Shown here: positions 44,201 through 59,700 of the stretch, piece after piece | Layout: each line of letters opens with the position of its first letter | Numbering within the stretch: the stretch's first letter is position 1 | Origin: Eretmocerus hayati | Taxonomy: Eukaryota > Arthropoda > Insecta > Hymenoptera > Aphelinidae | Assembly (NCBI GenBank): GCA_029851415.1 | Contig: CM056744.1 | Span: forward strand, 69,062,172-69,126,171 | Length of the DNA: 64,000 nt | Direction: 5' to 3' | The notes under the pieces: model-generated | Seen by the model: only the letters and a program-made list of their open reading frames with translations | Told to the model about the DNA's origin: nothing | Database searches by the model: none | Program-made: the position numbers and the translations under genes

Positions 44201-47200
44201 CATAAATTCTCTGGCTAACTTTAATGGTACATAACCACTTGATCTGAGGTTCTGTCGAGTTTCAGGTCCATTGGATCATCTTACGACCCACTGAGGCGTC
44301 ATAACTGGGCAGATAAATGGTCAGAGCTCGTTTTCGCCCCGTTTTGGGCCCCATAGCCGAGGCTGCTGACTGGTAATCAAATCTCTGGGCATCATCAATG
44401 TTACATAACAACTTAATCTGAGGTTCTGTCGAGTTTCAGGTCCATTGGAACATCCTACAACCCACAGTGGCGTCATAACTGGGCAGATATCTGCTCAAAG
44501 CTCGTTTTCGCCCTGTTTTGGGCCCCATAGCCAAGGGTGCTGACTGGTAATAAATTCCCTGGGCATCAGAGATAGTACGTGATTACTTGGTCTAAGATTT
44601 TGTGGAGTTTCGAGTCCATTGGATCATCTGACAACCCACAGTGGCGTCATAACTGCGCGGATAACTGCCCAAAGCTCGATTTCGCCCTCTTTTGGGCCCC
44701 ATAGCCGAGGGTGCTGACTGGTAAAAAATTCTCTGGGCATCACCAATGGTACATAACTACTTGATCTGAGGTTCTGTAGAGATTCGGGTCCATTGGATCA
44801 TCTTCCAACCCATACTGACGTCAAAACTGGGCAGATAACTGCTCAAAGCTCGTTTCCGCCCTGTTTTGGGCCCCATAGCCGATGGGTGCTGACTGGTAAT
44901 GAAATCTCTGGGCATCAATAATGGTACGTTACCACTTGGTCAGAGGTTCTGTCGAGTTTTGGGTCCATTGGATCATCCTTCAACCCATCTAGGCGTCATA
45001 ACTGGGCAGATAACTGCCAGAAGCTCGATTTTGCCCTCTTTTAGGCTCCATAGCCGAGGGTGCTGACTGGTAATAAATCCTCTGGGCATCAGGAATAGCA
45101 TTTGACTACTTGGTCTAGGGTTCTGTAGAGTTTCGAGTCCATTGGATCATCTTACAACCCACTGTGGCGTCATAACTGGGCAGATAACTGGTCAGAGCTC
45201 GTTTTCGCCCCGTTTTGGGCCCCATAGCCGAGGTTGCTGACTGGTAATAAATTCTCTGGGGATCAGAGATAGTATTTGACTACTTGGTCTGAGGTTCTGT
45301 AGAGATTCGGGTCCATTGGATCATCTTCCAACCCATACTGACGTCAAAACTGGGCAGATAACTGCTCAAAGCTCGTTTCCGCCCTGTTTTGGGCCCCATA
45401 GCCGATGGGTGCTGACTGGTAATGAAATCTCTGGGCATCAATAATGGTACGTTACCACTTGGTCTGAGGTTCTGTCGAGTTTCGGGTCCATTGGATCATC
45501 CTTCAACCCATCTAGGCGTCATAACTGGGCAGATAACTGCCAGAAGCTCGATTTTGCCCTCTTTTAGGCTCCATAGCCGAGGGTGCTGACTGGTAACAAA
45601 TCCTCTGGGCATCAGGAATAGTATTTGACTACTTGGTCTAGGGTTCTGTAGAGTTTCGAGTCCATTGGATCATCTTACAACCCACTGTGGCGTCATAACT
45701 TGGCAGATAACTGGTCAGAGCTCGTTTTCGCCCCGTTTTGGGCCCCATAGCCGAGGTTGCTGACTGGTAATAAATTCTCTGGGAATCAGAGATATTACTT
45801 GACTACTTGATCTAGGATTCTGTAGAGTTTCGGGTCCATTGGATCATCTTACAACCCACTGTGGCGTCGTAACTGGGCAGATATCTGGTCAGAGCTCAAT
45901 TCCGCCCCGTTTTGGGCAACATAGCCGAGGGTGCTGACTGGTAATAAATTCTGTGGGCATCGTTAATGCTACATAACCACTTAATCTAAGGTTCTGTCGA
46001 GTTTCGGGTCCATTGAAACATCCTACATCCCACAGTGGCGTCATAACTGGGCAGATAAATGCTCAAATCTCGATTTTTCCCTGTTTCGGGCCTCATAGCC
46101 TAGGGTTCTGACTCGTAATAAATTCTCTGGGCATCGGAACAGTACGTGACTGCTTGGTCTAGGATTCTGTAGAGTTTCGGTTCCATTGGATCATCTTACA
46201 ACCCACAGTGGCGTCATAACTGCTCGGATAACTGCCCAAGGCTCGATTTCACCCTCTTTTGGGCCCCATAGCCGAGGGTGCTGACTGGTAATAAATTCTC
46301 TGGGCATCGGAACAGTACGTGACTGCTTGTTCTAGGATTCTGTGAAGTTTCGGGTCCATTGGATCATCTTACAACCCACAGTGGCGTCATAACTGCGCGG
46401 ATAACTGCCCAAAACTCCATGTCGCCCTCTTTTGGGCCCCATAGGCGAGGGTGCTGACTGGTAATAAATTCTCTGGGCATCAGAGATACTACGTGACTAC
46501 TTGGTCTAGGATTCTGTGGAGTTTCGGGTCCATTCGATGATCTTACAACCCCCAGTGGCGTCATAACTGGGCAGATAACTGGTCAGAGCTCGTTTTCGCC
46601 CCGTTTTGGGCCCCATAGCCGAGGTTGCTGACTGGTAATAAATTCTCTGGGGATCAGAGATAGTACTCGACTACTTGATCTAGGATCCTGTAGAGTTTCG
46701 GGTCCATTGGATCATCTTACAACCCACTGTGGCGTCGTAACTGGGCAGATATCTGGTCAGAGCTCAATTCCGCCCCGTTTTGGGCACCATAGCCGAGGGT
46801 GCTGACTGGTAATAAATTCTCTGGGCATTGTTAATGCTACATAACCACTTAATCTAAGGTTCTGTCGAGTTTCGGGTCCATTGAAACATCCTACAACCCA
46901 CAGTGGCGTCATAACTGGGCAGATATCTGCTCAAAGCTCGTTTTCGCCCTGTTTTGGGCCCCATAGCCAAGGTTGCTGACCGGTAATAAATTTCCTGGGC
47001 ATCAGAGATAGTACGTGATCACTTGGTGTAGGATTTTGTGGAGTTTCGAGTCTATTGGATCATCTGACAACCCACAGTGGCGTCATAACTGCGCGGATAA
47101 CTGCCCAAAGCTCGATTTCGCCCTCTTTTGGGCCCCATAGCCGAGGTTGCTGACTGGTAAAAAATTCTCTGGGCATCATCAATGGTACATAACTACTCGA

Positions 47201-50200
47201 TCTGAGGTTCTGTAGAGATTCGGGTCCATTGGATCATCTTCCAACCCATACTGACGTCAAAACTGGGCAGATATCTGGTCAGAGCTCAATTCCGCCCCGT
47301 TTTGGGCACCATAGCCGAGGGTGCTGACTGGTAATAAATTCTCTGGGCATCGTTTATGCTACATAACCACTTAATCTAAGGTTCTGTCGAGTTTCGGGTC
47401 CGTTGAAACATCCTACATCCCACAGTGGCGTCATAACTGGGCAGATAAATGCTCAAATCTCGATTTTTCCCTGTTTCGGGCCTCATAGCCGAGGGTTCTG
47501 ACTCGTAATAAATTCTCTGGGCATCGGAACAGGACGTGACTGCTTGGTCTAGGATTCTGTAGAGTTTCGGTTCCATTGGATCATCTTACAACCCACAGTG
47601 GCGTCATAACTGCGCGGATAACTGCCCAAAACTCCATTTCGCCCTCTTTTGGGCCCCATAGCCGGGGGTGCTGACTGGTAATAAATTCTCTGGGCATCGG
47701 AACAGTACATGACTGCTTGGTCTAGGATTCTGTAGAGTTTCGGGTCCATTGGATCATCTTACAACCCACAGTGGCGTCATAACTGCGCGGATAACTGCCC
47801 AAAACTCCATTTCGCCCTCTTTTGGGCCCCATAGCCGAGGGTGCTGACAGGTAATAAATTCTCTGGGCATCAGAGATACTACGTGACTACTCGGTCTAGG
47901 ATTCTGTAGGGTTCCGGGTCCATTCGATCATCTTACAACCCACGGTGGCGTCATAACTGGGCAGATAACTGCTCAAAGCTCGATTTTTCCCTGTTTCGGG
48001 CCTCATAGCCGAGGGTGCTGACTTTGAATAAATTCTCTGGGCATCAGAGATAGTACGTGACTACTTGGTCTAGGGTTCTGTGAAGTTTCGGGTCCATTGG
48101 ATCATCTTACATCCCACAGTGGCATCATAACTGCGCGGATAACTGCCCAAAGCTCGATTTCGCCCTCTTCTGGGCCCCATAGCCGAGGGTGCTGACGGGA
48201 AAAAAATTCTCTGGGCATCATCTATGGTACATAACCACTTGCACTGATATTCTGTTGAGATTTGGGTCCATTGGATCATCCTCCAACCCATCTAGGCGTC
48301 ATAACTGGGCAGATAATTGCCAGAAGCTCGATTTTGCCCTCTTTTAGGCTCCATAGCCGAGGTTGCTGACTGGTGATAAATTCTCTGGGCATCAGGAATA
48401 GTACTTGACAACTTGGTCTAGGGGTCCGGAGAGTTTCGAGTCCATTGGATCATCTTACATCCCACAGTGGCATCATAACTGCGCGGATAACTGCCCAAAG
48501 CTCGATTTCGCCCTCTTCTGGGCCCCATAGCCGAGGGTGCTGACGGGAAAAAAATTCTCTGGGCATCATCTATGGTACATAACCACTTGCACTGATATTC
48601 TGTTGAGATTTGGGTCCATTGGATCATCCTCCAACCCATCTAGGCGTCATAACTGGGGAGATAATTGCCAGAAGCTCGATTTTGCCCTCTTTTAGGCTCC
48701 ATAGCCGAGGGTGCTGACCGGTAATAAATTCTCTGGGCATCAGAGATAGTACTTGACTACTTGGTCTAGGATTTTGTAGAGTTTCGGGTCCATTGGATCA
48801 TCTCACAACCCACAGTGGCGTCATAACTGCGCGGATAACTGCCCAAAGCTCGATTTCACCCCGTTTTGGGCCCCATAGCCGAGGGTGCTGACTGGTAATA
48901 GATTCTCTGGGCATCATCAATGGTACATAACCACTTGATCTAAGGTTCTGTTGAGATTCGGGTCCATTGGATCATCCTCCAAACCATACTGGCGTCGTAA
49001 CTGGGCAGATAACTCCTCGAAGCTCGTTTTCACCCTCTTTTGGGCCCCATAGCCGAAGGTGCTGACTGGTCATAAATTCTCTGGGCAACTTTAATGGTAC
49101 ATAACCACTTGATCTGAGGTTCTGCCGAGTGTCAGGTCCATTGGAACATCCTACAATCCACAGTGGCGTCATAACTGGGCAGATAACTGCTCGAAGCTCC
49201 ATTTTTCCCTGTTCCGGGCCCCGTAGCCGAGGGTGCTGACTAGTAATAAATTCTCTGGGCAACTTCAATGTTACATCACCACTTGAACTGAGGTTCTGTC
49301 GAGTTTTAGGTCCATTGCAACATCCTACGACCCCCAGTGGCGTCATAACTGGGCAGATAACTGCTCAAAGCTCGATTTTTCCCTGTTTCGGGCCTCATAG
49401 CCGAGGGTGCTGACTGGTAATGAATTCTCTGGGCATCAGAGATAGTACTTGACTACTTTGTCTAGGATTCTGTAGCGTTTCGGGTCCATTGGATCATCTT
49501 ACAACCCACTGTGGCGTCATAACTGTGCAGATAACTGGTCAGAGCTCGTTTTCGCCCCGTTTTGGGCCCCATAGCCGAGGGTGTTGACTGGTAATAAATT
49601 CTCTGGGCATCATCAATGGTACATAGCCACTTGATCTAAGGTTCTGTAGAGATTCGGGTTCATTGGATCATCCTCCACCCATACTGGCGTCATAACTGGG
49701 CAGATAACTGCCAGAAGCTCGATTTTGCCCTCTTTTAGGCTCCATAGCCGAGGGTGCTGACTGGTAATAAATACTCTGGGCATCAGGAATAGTATTTGAC
49801 TACTTGGTCTAGGGTTCTGTAGAGTTTCGAGTCCATTGGATCATCTTACAACCCACTGTGGCGTCATAACTGGGCAGATAACTGGTCAGAGCTCGTTTTC
49901 GCCCCGTTTTGGGCTCCATAGCCGAGGGTGCTGACTGGTAATAAATCCTCTGGGCATCAGGAATAGTATTTGACTACTTGGTCTGAGGTTCTGTAGAGAT
50001 TCGGGTCCATTGGATCATCTTCCAACCCATACTGACGTCAAAACTGGGCAGATAACTGCTCAAAGCTCGTTTCCGCCCTGTTTTGGGCCCCATAGCCGAT
50101 GGGTGCTGACTGGTAATGAAATCTCTGGGCATCAATAATGGTACGTTACCACTTGGTCTGAGGTTCTGTCGAGTTTCGGGTCCATTGGATCATCCTTCAA

Positions 50201-52150
50201 CCCATCTAGGCGTCATAACTGGGCAGATAACTGCCAGAAGCTCGATTTTGCCCTCTTTTAGGCTCCATAGCCGAGGGTGCTGACTGGTAATAAATCCTCT
50301 GGGCATCAGGAATAGTATTTGACTACTTGGTCTAGGGTTCTGTAGAGTTTCGAGTCCATTGGATCATCTTACAACCCACTGTGGCGTCATAACTTGGCAG
50401 ATAACTGGTCAGAGCTCGTTTTCGCCCCGTTTTGGGCCCCATAGCCGAGGTTGCTGACTGGTAATAAATTCTCTGGGGATCAGAGATATTACTTGACTAC
50501 TTGATCTAGGATTCTGTAGAGTTTCGGGTCCATTGGATCATCTTACAACCCACTGTGGCGTCGTAACTGGGCAGATATCTGGTCAGAGCTCAATTCCGCC
50601 CCGTTTTGGGCACCATAGCCGAGGGTGCTGACTGGTAATAAATTCTCTGGGCATCGTTAATGCTACATAACCACTTAATCTAAGGTTCTGTCGAGTTTCG
50701 GGTCCATTGAAACATCCTACATCCCACAGTGGCGTCATAACTGGGCAGATAAATGCTCAAATCTCGATTTTTCCCTGTTTCGGGCCTCATAGCCGAGGGT
50801 TCTGACTCGTAATAAATTCTCTGGGCATCGGAACAGAACGTGACTGCTTGGTCTAGGATTCTGTAGAGTTTCGGTTCCATTGGATCATCTTACAACCCAC
50901 AGTGGCGTCATAACTGCTCGGATAACTGCCCAAGGCTCGATTTCACCCTCTTTTGGGCCCCATAGCCGAGGTCGCTGACTGGTAATAAATTCTCTGGGCA
51001 TCGGAACAGTACGTGACTGCTTGGTCTAGGATTCTGTAAAGTTTCGGGTCCATTGGATCATCTTACAACCCACAGTGGCGTCATAACTGCGCGGATAACT
51101 GCCCAAAACTCCATGTCGCCCTCTTTTGGGCCCCATAGCCGAGGGTGCTGACTGGTAATAAATCCTCTGGGCATCAGAGATACTACGTGACTACTTGGTC
51201 TAGGATTCTGTGGAGTTTCGGGTCCATTCGATCATCTTACAACCCACGGTGGCGTCATAACTGGGCAGATAACTGCTCAAAGCTCGATTTTTCCCTGTTT
51301 CGGGCACCATAGCCGAGGGTGCTGACTGGTAATAAATTCTCTGGGCATCGTTAATGCTACATAACCACTTAATCTAAGGTTCTGTCGAGTTTCGGGTCCA
51401 TTGAAACATCCTACATCCCACAGTGGCGTCATAACTGGGCAGATAAATGCTCAAATCTCGATTTTTCCCTGTTTCGGGCCTCATAGCCGAGGGTTCTGAC
51501 TCGTAATAAATTCTCTGGGCATCGGAACAGTACGTGACTGCTTGGTCTAGGATTCTGTAGAGTTTCGGTTCCATTGGATCATCTTACAACCCACAGTGGC
51601 GTCATAACTGCTCGGATAACTGCCCAAGGCTCGATTTCACCCTCTTTTGGGCCCCATAGCCGAGGTCGCTGACTGGTAATAAATTCTCTGGGCATCGGAA
51701 CAGTACGTGACTGCTTGGTCTAGGATTCTGTAGAGTTTCGGGTCCATTGGATCATCTTACAACCCACAGTGGCGTCATAACTGCGCGGATAACTGCCCAA
51801 AACTCCATGTCGCCCTCTTTTGGGCCCCATAGCCGAGGGTGCTGACTGGTAATAAATCCTCTGGGCATCAGAGATACTACGTGACTACTTGGTCTAGGAT
51901 TCTGTGGAGTTTCGGGTCCATTGGATCATCTTCCAACCCATACTGACGTCAAAACTGGGCAGATAACTGCTCAAAGCTCGTTTCCGCCCTGTTTTGGGCC
52001 CCATAGCCGATGGGTGCTGACTGGTAATGAAATCTCTGGGCATCAATAATGGTACGTTACCACTTGGTCTGAGGTTCTGTCGAGTTTCGGGTCCATTGGA
52101 TCATCCTTCAACCCATCTAGGCGTCATAACTGGGCAGATAACTGCCAGAA

Positions 52151-53783
52151 GCTCGATTTTGCCCTCTTTTAGGCTCCATAGCCGAGGGTGCTGACTGGTA
52201 ATAAATCCTCTGGGCATCAGGAATAGTATTTGACTACTTGGTCTAGGGTTCTGTAGAGTTTCGAGTCCATTGGATCATCTTACAACCCACTGTGGCGTCA
52301 TAACTTGGCAGATAACTGGTCAGAGCTCGTTTTCGCCCCGTTTTGGGCCTCATAGCCGAGGGTTCTGACTCGTAATAAATTCTCTGGGCATCGGAACAGT
52401 ACGTGACTGCTTGGTCTAGGATTCTGTAGAGTTTCGGTTCCATTGGATCATCTTACAACCCACAGTGGCGTCATAACTGCTCGGATAACTGCCCAAGGCT
52501 CGATTTCACCCTCTTTTGGGCCCCATAGCCGAGGTCGCTGACTGGTAATAAATTCTCCGGGCATCGGAACAGTACGTGACTGCTTGGTCTAGGATTCTGT
52601 AAGGTTTCGGGTCCATTGGATCATCTTACAACCCACAGTGGCGTCATAACTGCGCGGATAACTGCCCAAAACTCCATGTCGCCCTCTTTTGGGCCCCATA
52701 GCCGAGGTCGCTGACTGGTAATAAATCCTCTGGGCATCAGAGATACTACGTGACTACTTGGTCTGGGATTCTGTGGAATTTCGGGTCCATTCGATCATCT
52801 TACAACCCACGGTGGCGTCATAACTGGGCAGATAACTGCTCAAAGCTCGATTTTTCCCTGTTTCGGGCCTCATAGCCGAGGGTGCTGACTTTGAATAAAT
52901 TCTCTGGGCATCAGAGATAGTACGTGACTACTTGGTCTAGGGTTCTGTGAAGTTTCGGGTCCATTGGATCATCTCACATCCCACAGTGGCATCATAACTG
53001 CGCGGATAACTGCCCAAAGCTCGATTTTGCCCTCTTTTAGGCTCCATAGCCGAGGGTGCTGACTGGTAATAAATCCTCTGGGCATCAGGAATAGTATTTG
53101 ACTACTTGGTCTAGGGTTCTGTAGAGTTTCGAGTCCATTGGATCATCTTACAACCCACTGTGGCGTCATAACTTGGCAGATAACTGGTCAGAGCTCGTTT
53201 TCGCCCCGTTTTGGGCCTCATAGCCGAGGGTTCTGACTCGTAATAAATTCTCTGGGCATCGGAACAGTACGTGACTGCTTGGTCTAGGATTCTGTAGAGT
53301 TTCGGTTCCATTGGATCATCTTACAACCCACAGTGGCGTCATAACTGCTCGGATAACTGCCCAAGGCTCGATTTCACCCTCTTTTGGGCCCCATAGCCGA
53401 GGTCGCTGACTGGTAATAAATTCTCCGGGCATCGGAACAGTACGTGACTGCTTGGTCTAGGATTCTGTAAGGTTTCGGGTCCATTGGATCATCTTACAAC
53501 CCACAGTGGCGTCATAACTGCGCGGATAACTGCCCAAAACTCCATGTCGCCCTCTTTTGGGCCCCATAGCCGAGGTCGCTGACTGGTAATAAATCCTCTG
53601 GGCATCAGAGATACTACGTGACTACTTGGTCTGGGATTCTGTGGAATTTCGGGTCCATTCGATCATCTTACAACCCACGGTGGCGTCATAACTGGGCAGA
53701 TAACTGCTCAAAGCTCGATTTTTCCCTGTTTCGGGCCTCATAGCCGAGGGTGCTGACTTTGAATAAATTCTCTGGGCATCAGA
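52151..53783 (+). repeat. Tandem duplication of a five-monomer (868 bp) segment
   Basis: 52151-52915 and 53019-53783 are essentially identical at an offset of 868 bp, including unusual variants such as GTCTGGGATTCTGTGGAATT. The junction monomer at about 52916-53018 switches type in mid-unit, the mark of unequal exchange. Confidence 0.88.
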
Positions 53784-56700
53784 GATACTACGTGACTACT
53801 TGGTCTAGGATTCTGTGGAGTTTCGGGTCCATTGGATCATCTTCCAACCCATACTGACGTCAAAACTGGGCAGATAACTGCTCAAAGCTCGTTTCCGCCC
53901 TGTTTTGGGCCCCATAGCCGATGGGTGCTGACTGGTAATGAAATCTCTGGGCATCAATAATGGTACGTTACCACTTGCACTGATATTCTGTTGAGATTCG
54001 GGTCCATTGGATCATCCTCCAACCCATCTAGGCGTCATAACTGGGCAGATAATTGCCAGAAGCTCGATTTTGCCCTCTTTTAGGCTCCATAGCCGAGGTT
54101 GCTGACTGGTAATGAATTCTCTGGGCATCAGGAATAGTACTTGACAACTTGGTCTAGGGGTCCGGAGAGTTTCGAGTCCATTGGATCATCTTACAACCCA
54201 CTGTGGCGTCATAACTGGGCAGATAACTGGTCAGAGCTCGTTTTCGCCCCGTTTTGGGCCACATAGCCGAGGGTGCTGACTGGTAATAAATTCTCTGGGC
54301 ATCATCAATGGTACATAACCACTTGATCTAAGGTTCTGTAGAGATTCGGGTTCATTGGATCATCCTCCAACCCATACTGGCGTCATAACTGGGCAGATAA
54401 CTCCTCAAAGCTCGTTTTCACCCTGTTTTGGGCCCCATAGCCGAAGGTGCTGACTGGTCATAAATTCTCTGGGCAACTTCAATGGTACATAACCACTCGA
54501 TCTGAGGTTCTGTCGAGTTTCAGGTCCATTGGATCATCTCACGACCCACTGTGGCGTCATAACTGGGCAGATAACTGGTCAGAGCTCGTTTTCGCCCCGT
54601 TTTGGGCCCCATAGCCGAGGCTGCTGACTGGTAATAAATTCTCTGGGCATCATCAATGGTACATAACCACTTGATCTGAGGTTCTGTCGAGTTTCAGGTC
54701 CATTGGAACATCCTACAACTCACAGTGGCGTCATAACTGGGCAGATATCTGCTCAAAGCTCGTTTTCGCCCTGTTTTGGGCCCCATAGCCAAGGGTGCTG
54801 ACTGGTAATAAATTCCCTGGGCATCAGAGATAGTACGTGATTACTTGGTCTAGGATTTTGTGGAGTTTCGAGTCCATTGGATCATCTGACAACCCACAGT
54901 GGCGTCATAACTGCGCGGATAACTGCCCAAAGCTCGATTTCGCCCTCTTTTGGGCCCCATAGCCGAGGTTGCTGACTGGTAAAAAATTCTTTGGGCATCA
55001 TCAATGGTACATAACTACTTGATCTGAGGTTCTGTAGAGATTCGGGTCCATTGGATCATCTTCCAACCCATACTGACGTCAAAACTGGGCAGATATCTGG
55101 TCAGAGCTCAATTCCGCCCCGTTTTGGGCACCATAGCCGAGGGTGCTGACTGGTAATGAATTCTCTGGGCATCGTTAATGCTACATAACCACTCAATCTA
55201 AGGTTCTGTCGAGTTTCGGGTCCATTGAAACATCCTACATCCCACAGTGGCGTCATAACTGGGCAGGTAAATGCTCAAATCTCGATTTTTCCCTGTTTCG
55301 GGCCTCATAGCCGAGGGTTCTGACTCGTAATAAATTCTCTGGGCATCGGAACAGTACTTGACTGCTTGGTCTAGGATTCTGTAGAGTTTCGGTTCCATTG
55401 GATCATCTTACAACCCACAGTGGCGTCATAACTGCTCGGATAATTGCCCATGGCTCGATTTCACCCTCTTTTGGGCCCCATAGCCGAGGGTGCTGACTGG
55501 TAATAAATTCTCTGGGCATCGGAACAGTACGTGACTGCTCGGTCTAGGATTCTGTAGAGTTTCGCGTCCATTGGATCATCTTACATCCCACAGTGGCGTC
55601 ATAACTGGGCAGATAACTGCTCAAAGCTCGATTTTTCCCTGTTTCGGGCCTCATAGCCGAGGGTGCTGACTTTGAATAAATTCTCTGGGCATCAGAGATA
55701 GTACGTGACTACTTGGTCTAGGATTCTGTGAAATTTCGGGTCCATTGGATCATCTTACATCCCACAGTGGCATCATAACTGCGCGGATAACTGCCCAAAG
55801 CTCGATTTCGCCCTCTTCTGGGCCCCATAGCCGAGGGTGCTGACGGGAAAAAAATTCTCTGGGCATCATCTATGGTACATAACCACTTGCACTGATATTC
55901 TGTTGAGATTTGGGTCCATTGGATCATCCTCCAACCCATCTAGGTGACATAACTGGGCAGATAATGGCCAGAAGCTCGATTTTGCCCTCTTTTAGGCTCC
56001 ATAGCCAAGGTTGCTGACTGGTAATAAATTCTCTGGGCATCAGGAATAGTACTTGACAACTTGGTCTAGGGGTCCGGAGAGTTTCGAGTCCATTGGATCA
56101 TCTTACAACCCACTGTGGCGTCATAACTGGGCAGATAACTGGTCAGAGCTCGTTTTCGCCCCGTTTGGGCCACATAGCCGAGGGTGCTGACTGGTAATAA
56201 ATTCTCTGGGCATTACCAATGGTACATAACCACTTTATCGAAGGTTCTTTCGAGTTTCAGGTCCATTGGATCATCCTCCAACCCATACTGGCGTCATAAC
56301 TGGGCAGATAACTCCTCAAAGCTCGTTTTCACCCTCTTTTGGGCCCCATAGCCGAAGGTGCTGACTGGTCAAAAATTATCTGGGTAACTTGAATGGTACA
56401 TAACCACTTGATCTTAGGTTCTGTCGAGTTCCAGGTCCATTGGAACATCCTATAATCCACAGTGGCGTCATAACTGGGGAGATAACTGCTCGAAGCTCGA
56501 TTTTTCCCTGTTCCGCGCCCCGTAGCCGAGGGTGCTGACTAGTAATGAATTCTCTGGGCAACTCCAATGTTACATCACCACTTGAACTGAGGTTCTGTCG
56601 ACTTTTAGGTCCATTGCAACATCCTACAACCCCCAGTGGCGTCATAACTGGGCAGATAACTGGTCAGAGCTCGTTTTCGCCCCGTTTGGGCCACATAGCC

Positions 56701-59700
56701 GAGGGTGCTGACTGGTAATAAATTCTCTGGGCATTACCAATGGTACATAACCACTTGATCTAAGGTTCTTTCGAGTTTCAGGTCCATTGGATCATCCTCC
56801 AACCCATACTGGCGTCATAACTGGGCAGATAACTCCTCAAAGCTCGTTTTCACCCTCTTTTGGGCCCCATAGCCGAAGGTGCTGACTGGTCAAAAATTAT
56901 CTGGGTAACTTGAATGGTACATAACCACTTGATCTGAGGTTCTGTCGAGTTCCAGGTCCATTGGAACATCCTATAATCCACAGTGGCGTCATAACTGGGG
57001 AGATAACTGCTCGAAGCTCGATTTTTCCCTGTTTCGGGCCTCATAGCCGAGGGTGCTGACTGGTAATGAATTCTCTGGGCATCAGAGATAGTACTTGACT
57101 ACTTTGTCTAGGATTCTGTAGAGTTTCGGGTCCATTGGATCATCTTACAACCCACTGTGGCGTCATAACTGTGCAGATAACTGGTCAGAGCTCGTTTTCG
57201 CCCCGTTTTGGACCCCATAGCCGAGGGTGTTGACTGGTAATAAATTCTCTGGGCATCATCAATGGTACATAGCCACTTGATCTAAGGTTCTCTAGAGATT
57301 CGGGTTCATTGGATCATCCTCCAACCCATACTGGCGTCATAACTGGGCAGATAACTCCTCAAAGCTCGTTTTCACCCTGTTTTGGGCCCCATAGCCGAAG
57401 GTGCTGTATGGTCATAAATTCTCTGGGCAACTTCAATGGTACATAACCACTTGTTCTGGGGTTCTGTCGAGTTTCAGGTCCATTGGATCATCTTACGACC
57501 CACTGTGGCGTCATATTTGGGCAGATAACTGGTCAGAGCTCGTTTTCGCCCCGTTTTGGGCCCCATAGCCGAGGCTGCTGACTGGTAATAAATTCTCTGG
57601 GCATCATCAATGGTACATAACCACTTGATCTGAGGTTCTGTCGAGTTTCAGGTCCATTGGAACATCCTACAACCCACAGTGGCGTCATAACTGGGCAGAT
57701 ATCTGCTCAAAGCTCGTTTTCGCCCTGTTTTGGGCCCCATCGCCAAGGGTGCTGACTGGTAATAAATTCCCTGGGCATCAGAGATAGTACGTGATTACTT
57801 GGTCTAGGATTTTGTGGAGTTTCAAGTCCATTGGATCATCTGACAACCCACAGTGGCGTCATAACTGCGCGGATAACTGCCCAAAGCTCGATTTCGCCCT
57901 CTTTTGGGCCCCATAGCCGAGGTTGCTGACTGGTAAAAAATTCTCTGGGCATCATCAATGGTACATAACTACTTGATCTGAGGTTCTGTAGAGATTCGGG
58001 TCCATTGGATCATCTTCCAACCCAAACTGACGTCAAAACTGGGCAGATATCTGGTCAGAGCTCAATTCCGCCCCGTTTTGGGCACCATAGCCGAGGGTGC
58101 TGACTGGTAATAAATTCTCTGGGCATCGTTAATGCTACATAACCACTTAATCTAAGGTTCTGTCGAGTTTCGGGTCCATTGAAACATCCTACATCCCACA
58201 GTGGCGTCATAACTGGGCAGATAAATGCTCAAATCTCGATTTTTCCCTGTTTCGGGCCTCATAGCCGAGGGTTCTGACTCGTAATAAATTCTCTGGGCAT
58301 CGGAACAGTACGTGACTGCTTGAACTAGGATTCTGTAGAGTTTCGGTTCCATTGGATCATCTTACAACCCACAGTGGCGTCATAACTGCTCGGATAACTG
58401 CCCATGGCTCGATTTCACCCTCTTTTGGGCCCCATAGCCGAGGGTGCTGACTGGTAATAAATTCTCTGGGCATCGGAACAGTACGTGACTGCTTGGTCTA
58501 GGATTCTGTAGAGTTTCGGGTCCATTGGATCATCTTACAACCCACAGTGGCGTCATAACTGCGCGGATAACTGCCCAAAACTCCATTTCGCCCTCTTTTG
58601 GGCCCCATAGCCAAGGGTGCTGACTGGTAATAAATTCCCTGGGCAACAGAGATATTACGTGATTACTTGGTCTAGGATTTTGTGGAGTTTCGAGTCCATT
58701 GGATCATCTTACAACCCACGGTGGCGTCATAACTGGGCAGATAACTGCTCAAAGCTCGATTTTTCCCTGTTTCGGGCCTCATAGCCGAGGGTGCTGACTT
58801 TTAATGAAATCTCTGGGCATCAGAGATAGTTTGTGACTACTTGGTCTAGGGTCTTGTGAAGTTTCGGGTCCATTGGATCATCTTACATCCCACAGTGGCA
58901 TCATAACTGCGCGGATAACTGCCCAAAGCTCGATTTCGCCCTCTTCTGGGCCCCATAGCCGAGGGTGCTGACGGGAAAAAAATTCTCTGGGCATCATGTA
59001 TGGTACATAACCACTAGCACTGATATTTTGTTGAGATTCGGGTCCATTGGATCATCCTCCAACCCATCTAGGCGTCATAACTGGGCAGATAATTGCCAGA
59101 AGCTCGATTTTGCCCTCTTTTAGGCTCCATAGCCGAGGTTGCTGACTGGTAATAAATTCTCTGGGCATCAGGAATAGTACTTGACAACTTGGTCTAGGGG
59201 TCCGGAGAGTTTCGAGTCCATTGGATCATCTTACAACCCACTGTGGCGTCATAACTGGGCAGATAACTGGTCAGAGCTCGTTTTCGACCCGTTTTGGGCC
59301 ACTAAGCCGAGGGTGCTGACTGGTAATAAATCCTCTGGGCATGATCAATGGTACATAACCACTTGATACAAGGTTCTGTCGAGTTTCAGGTCCATTGGAT
59401 CATCCTCCAACCCATACTGGCGTCATAACTGGGCAGATAACTCTCCAAAGCTCGTTTTCACCCTGTTTTGGGCCCCATAGCCGAAGGTGCTGACTGGTCA
59501 TAAATTCTCTGGGCAACTTCAATGGTACATAACCACTTGATCTGAGGTTCTGTCGAGTTTCAGGTCCATTGGAACATCCTACAATCCACAGTGGCGTCAT
59601 AACTGGGCAGATAACTGCTCGAAGCTCGATTTTTCCCTGTTTCGGGCCCCGTAGCCGAGGGTGCTGACTAGTAATAAATTCTCTGGGCAACTCCAATGTT

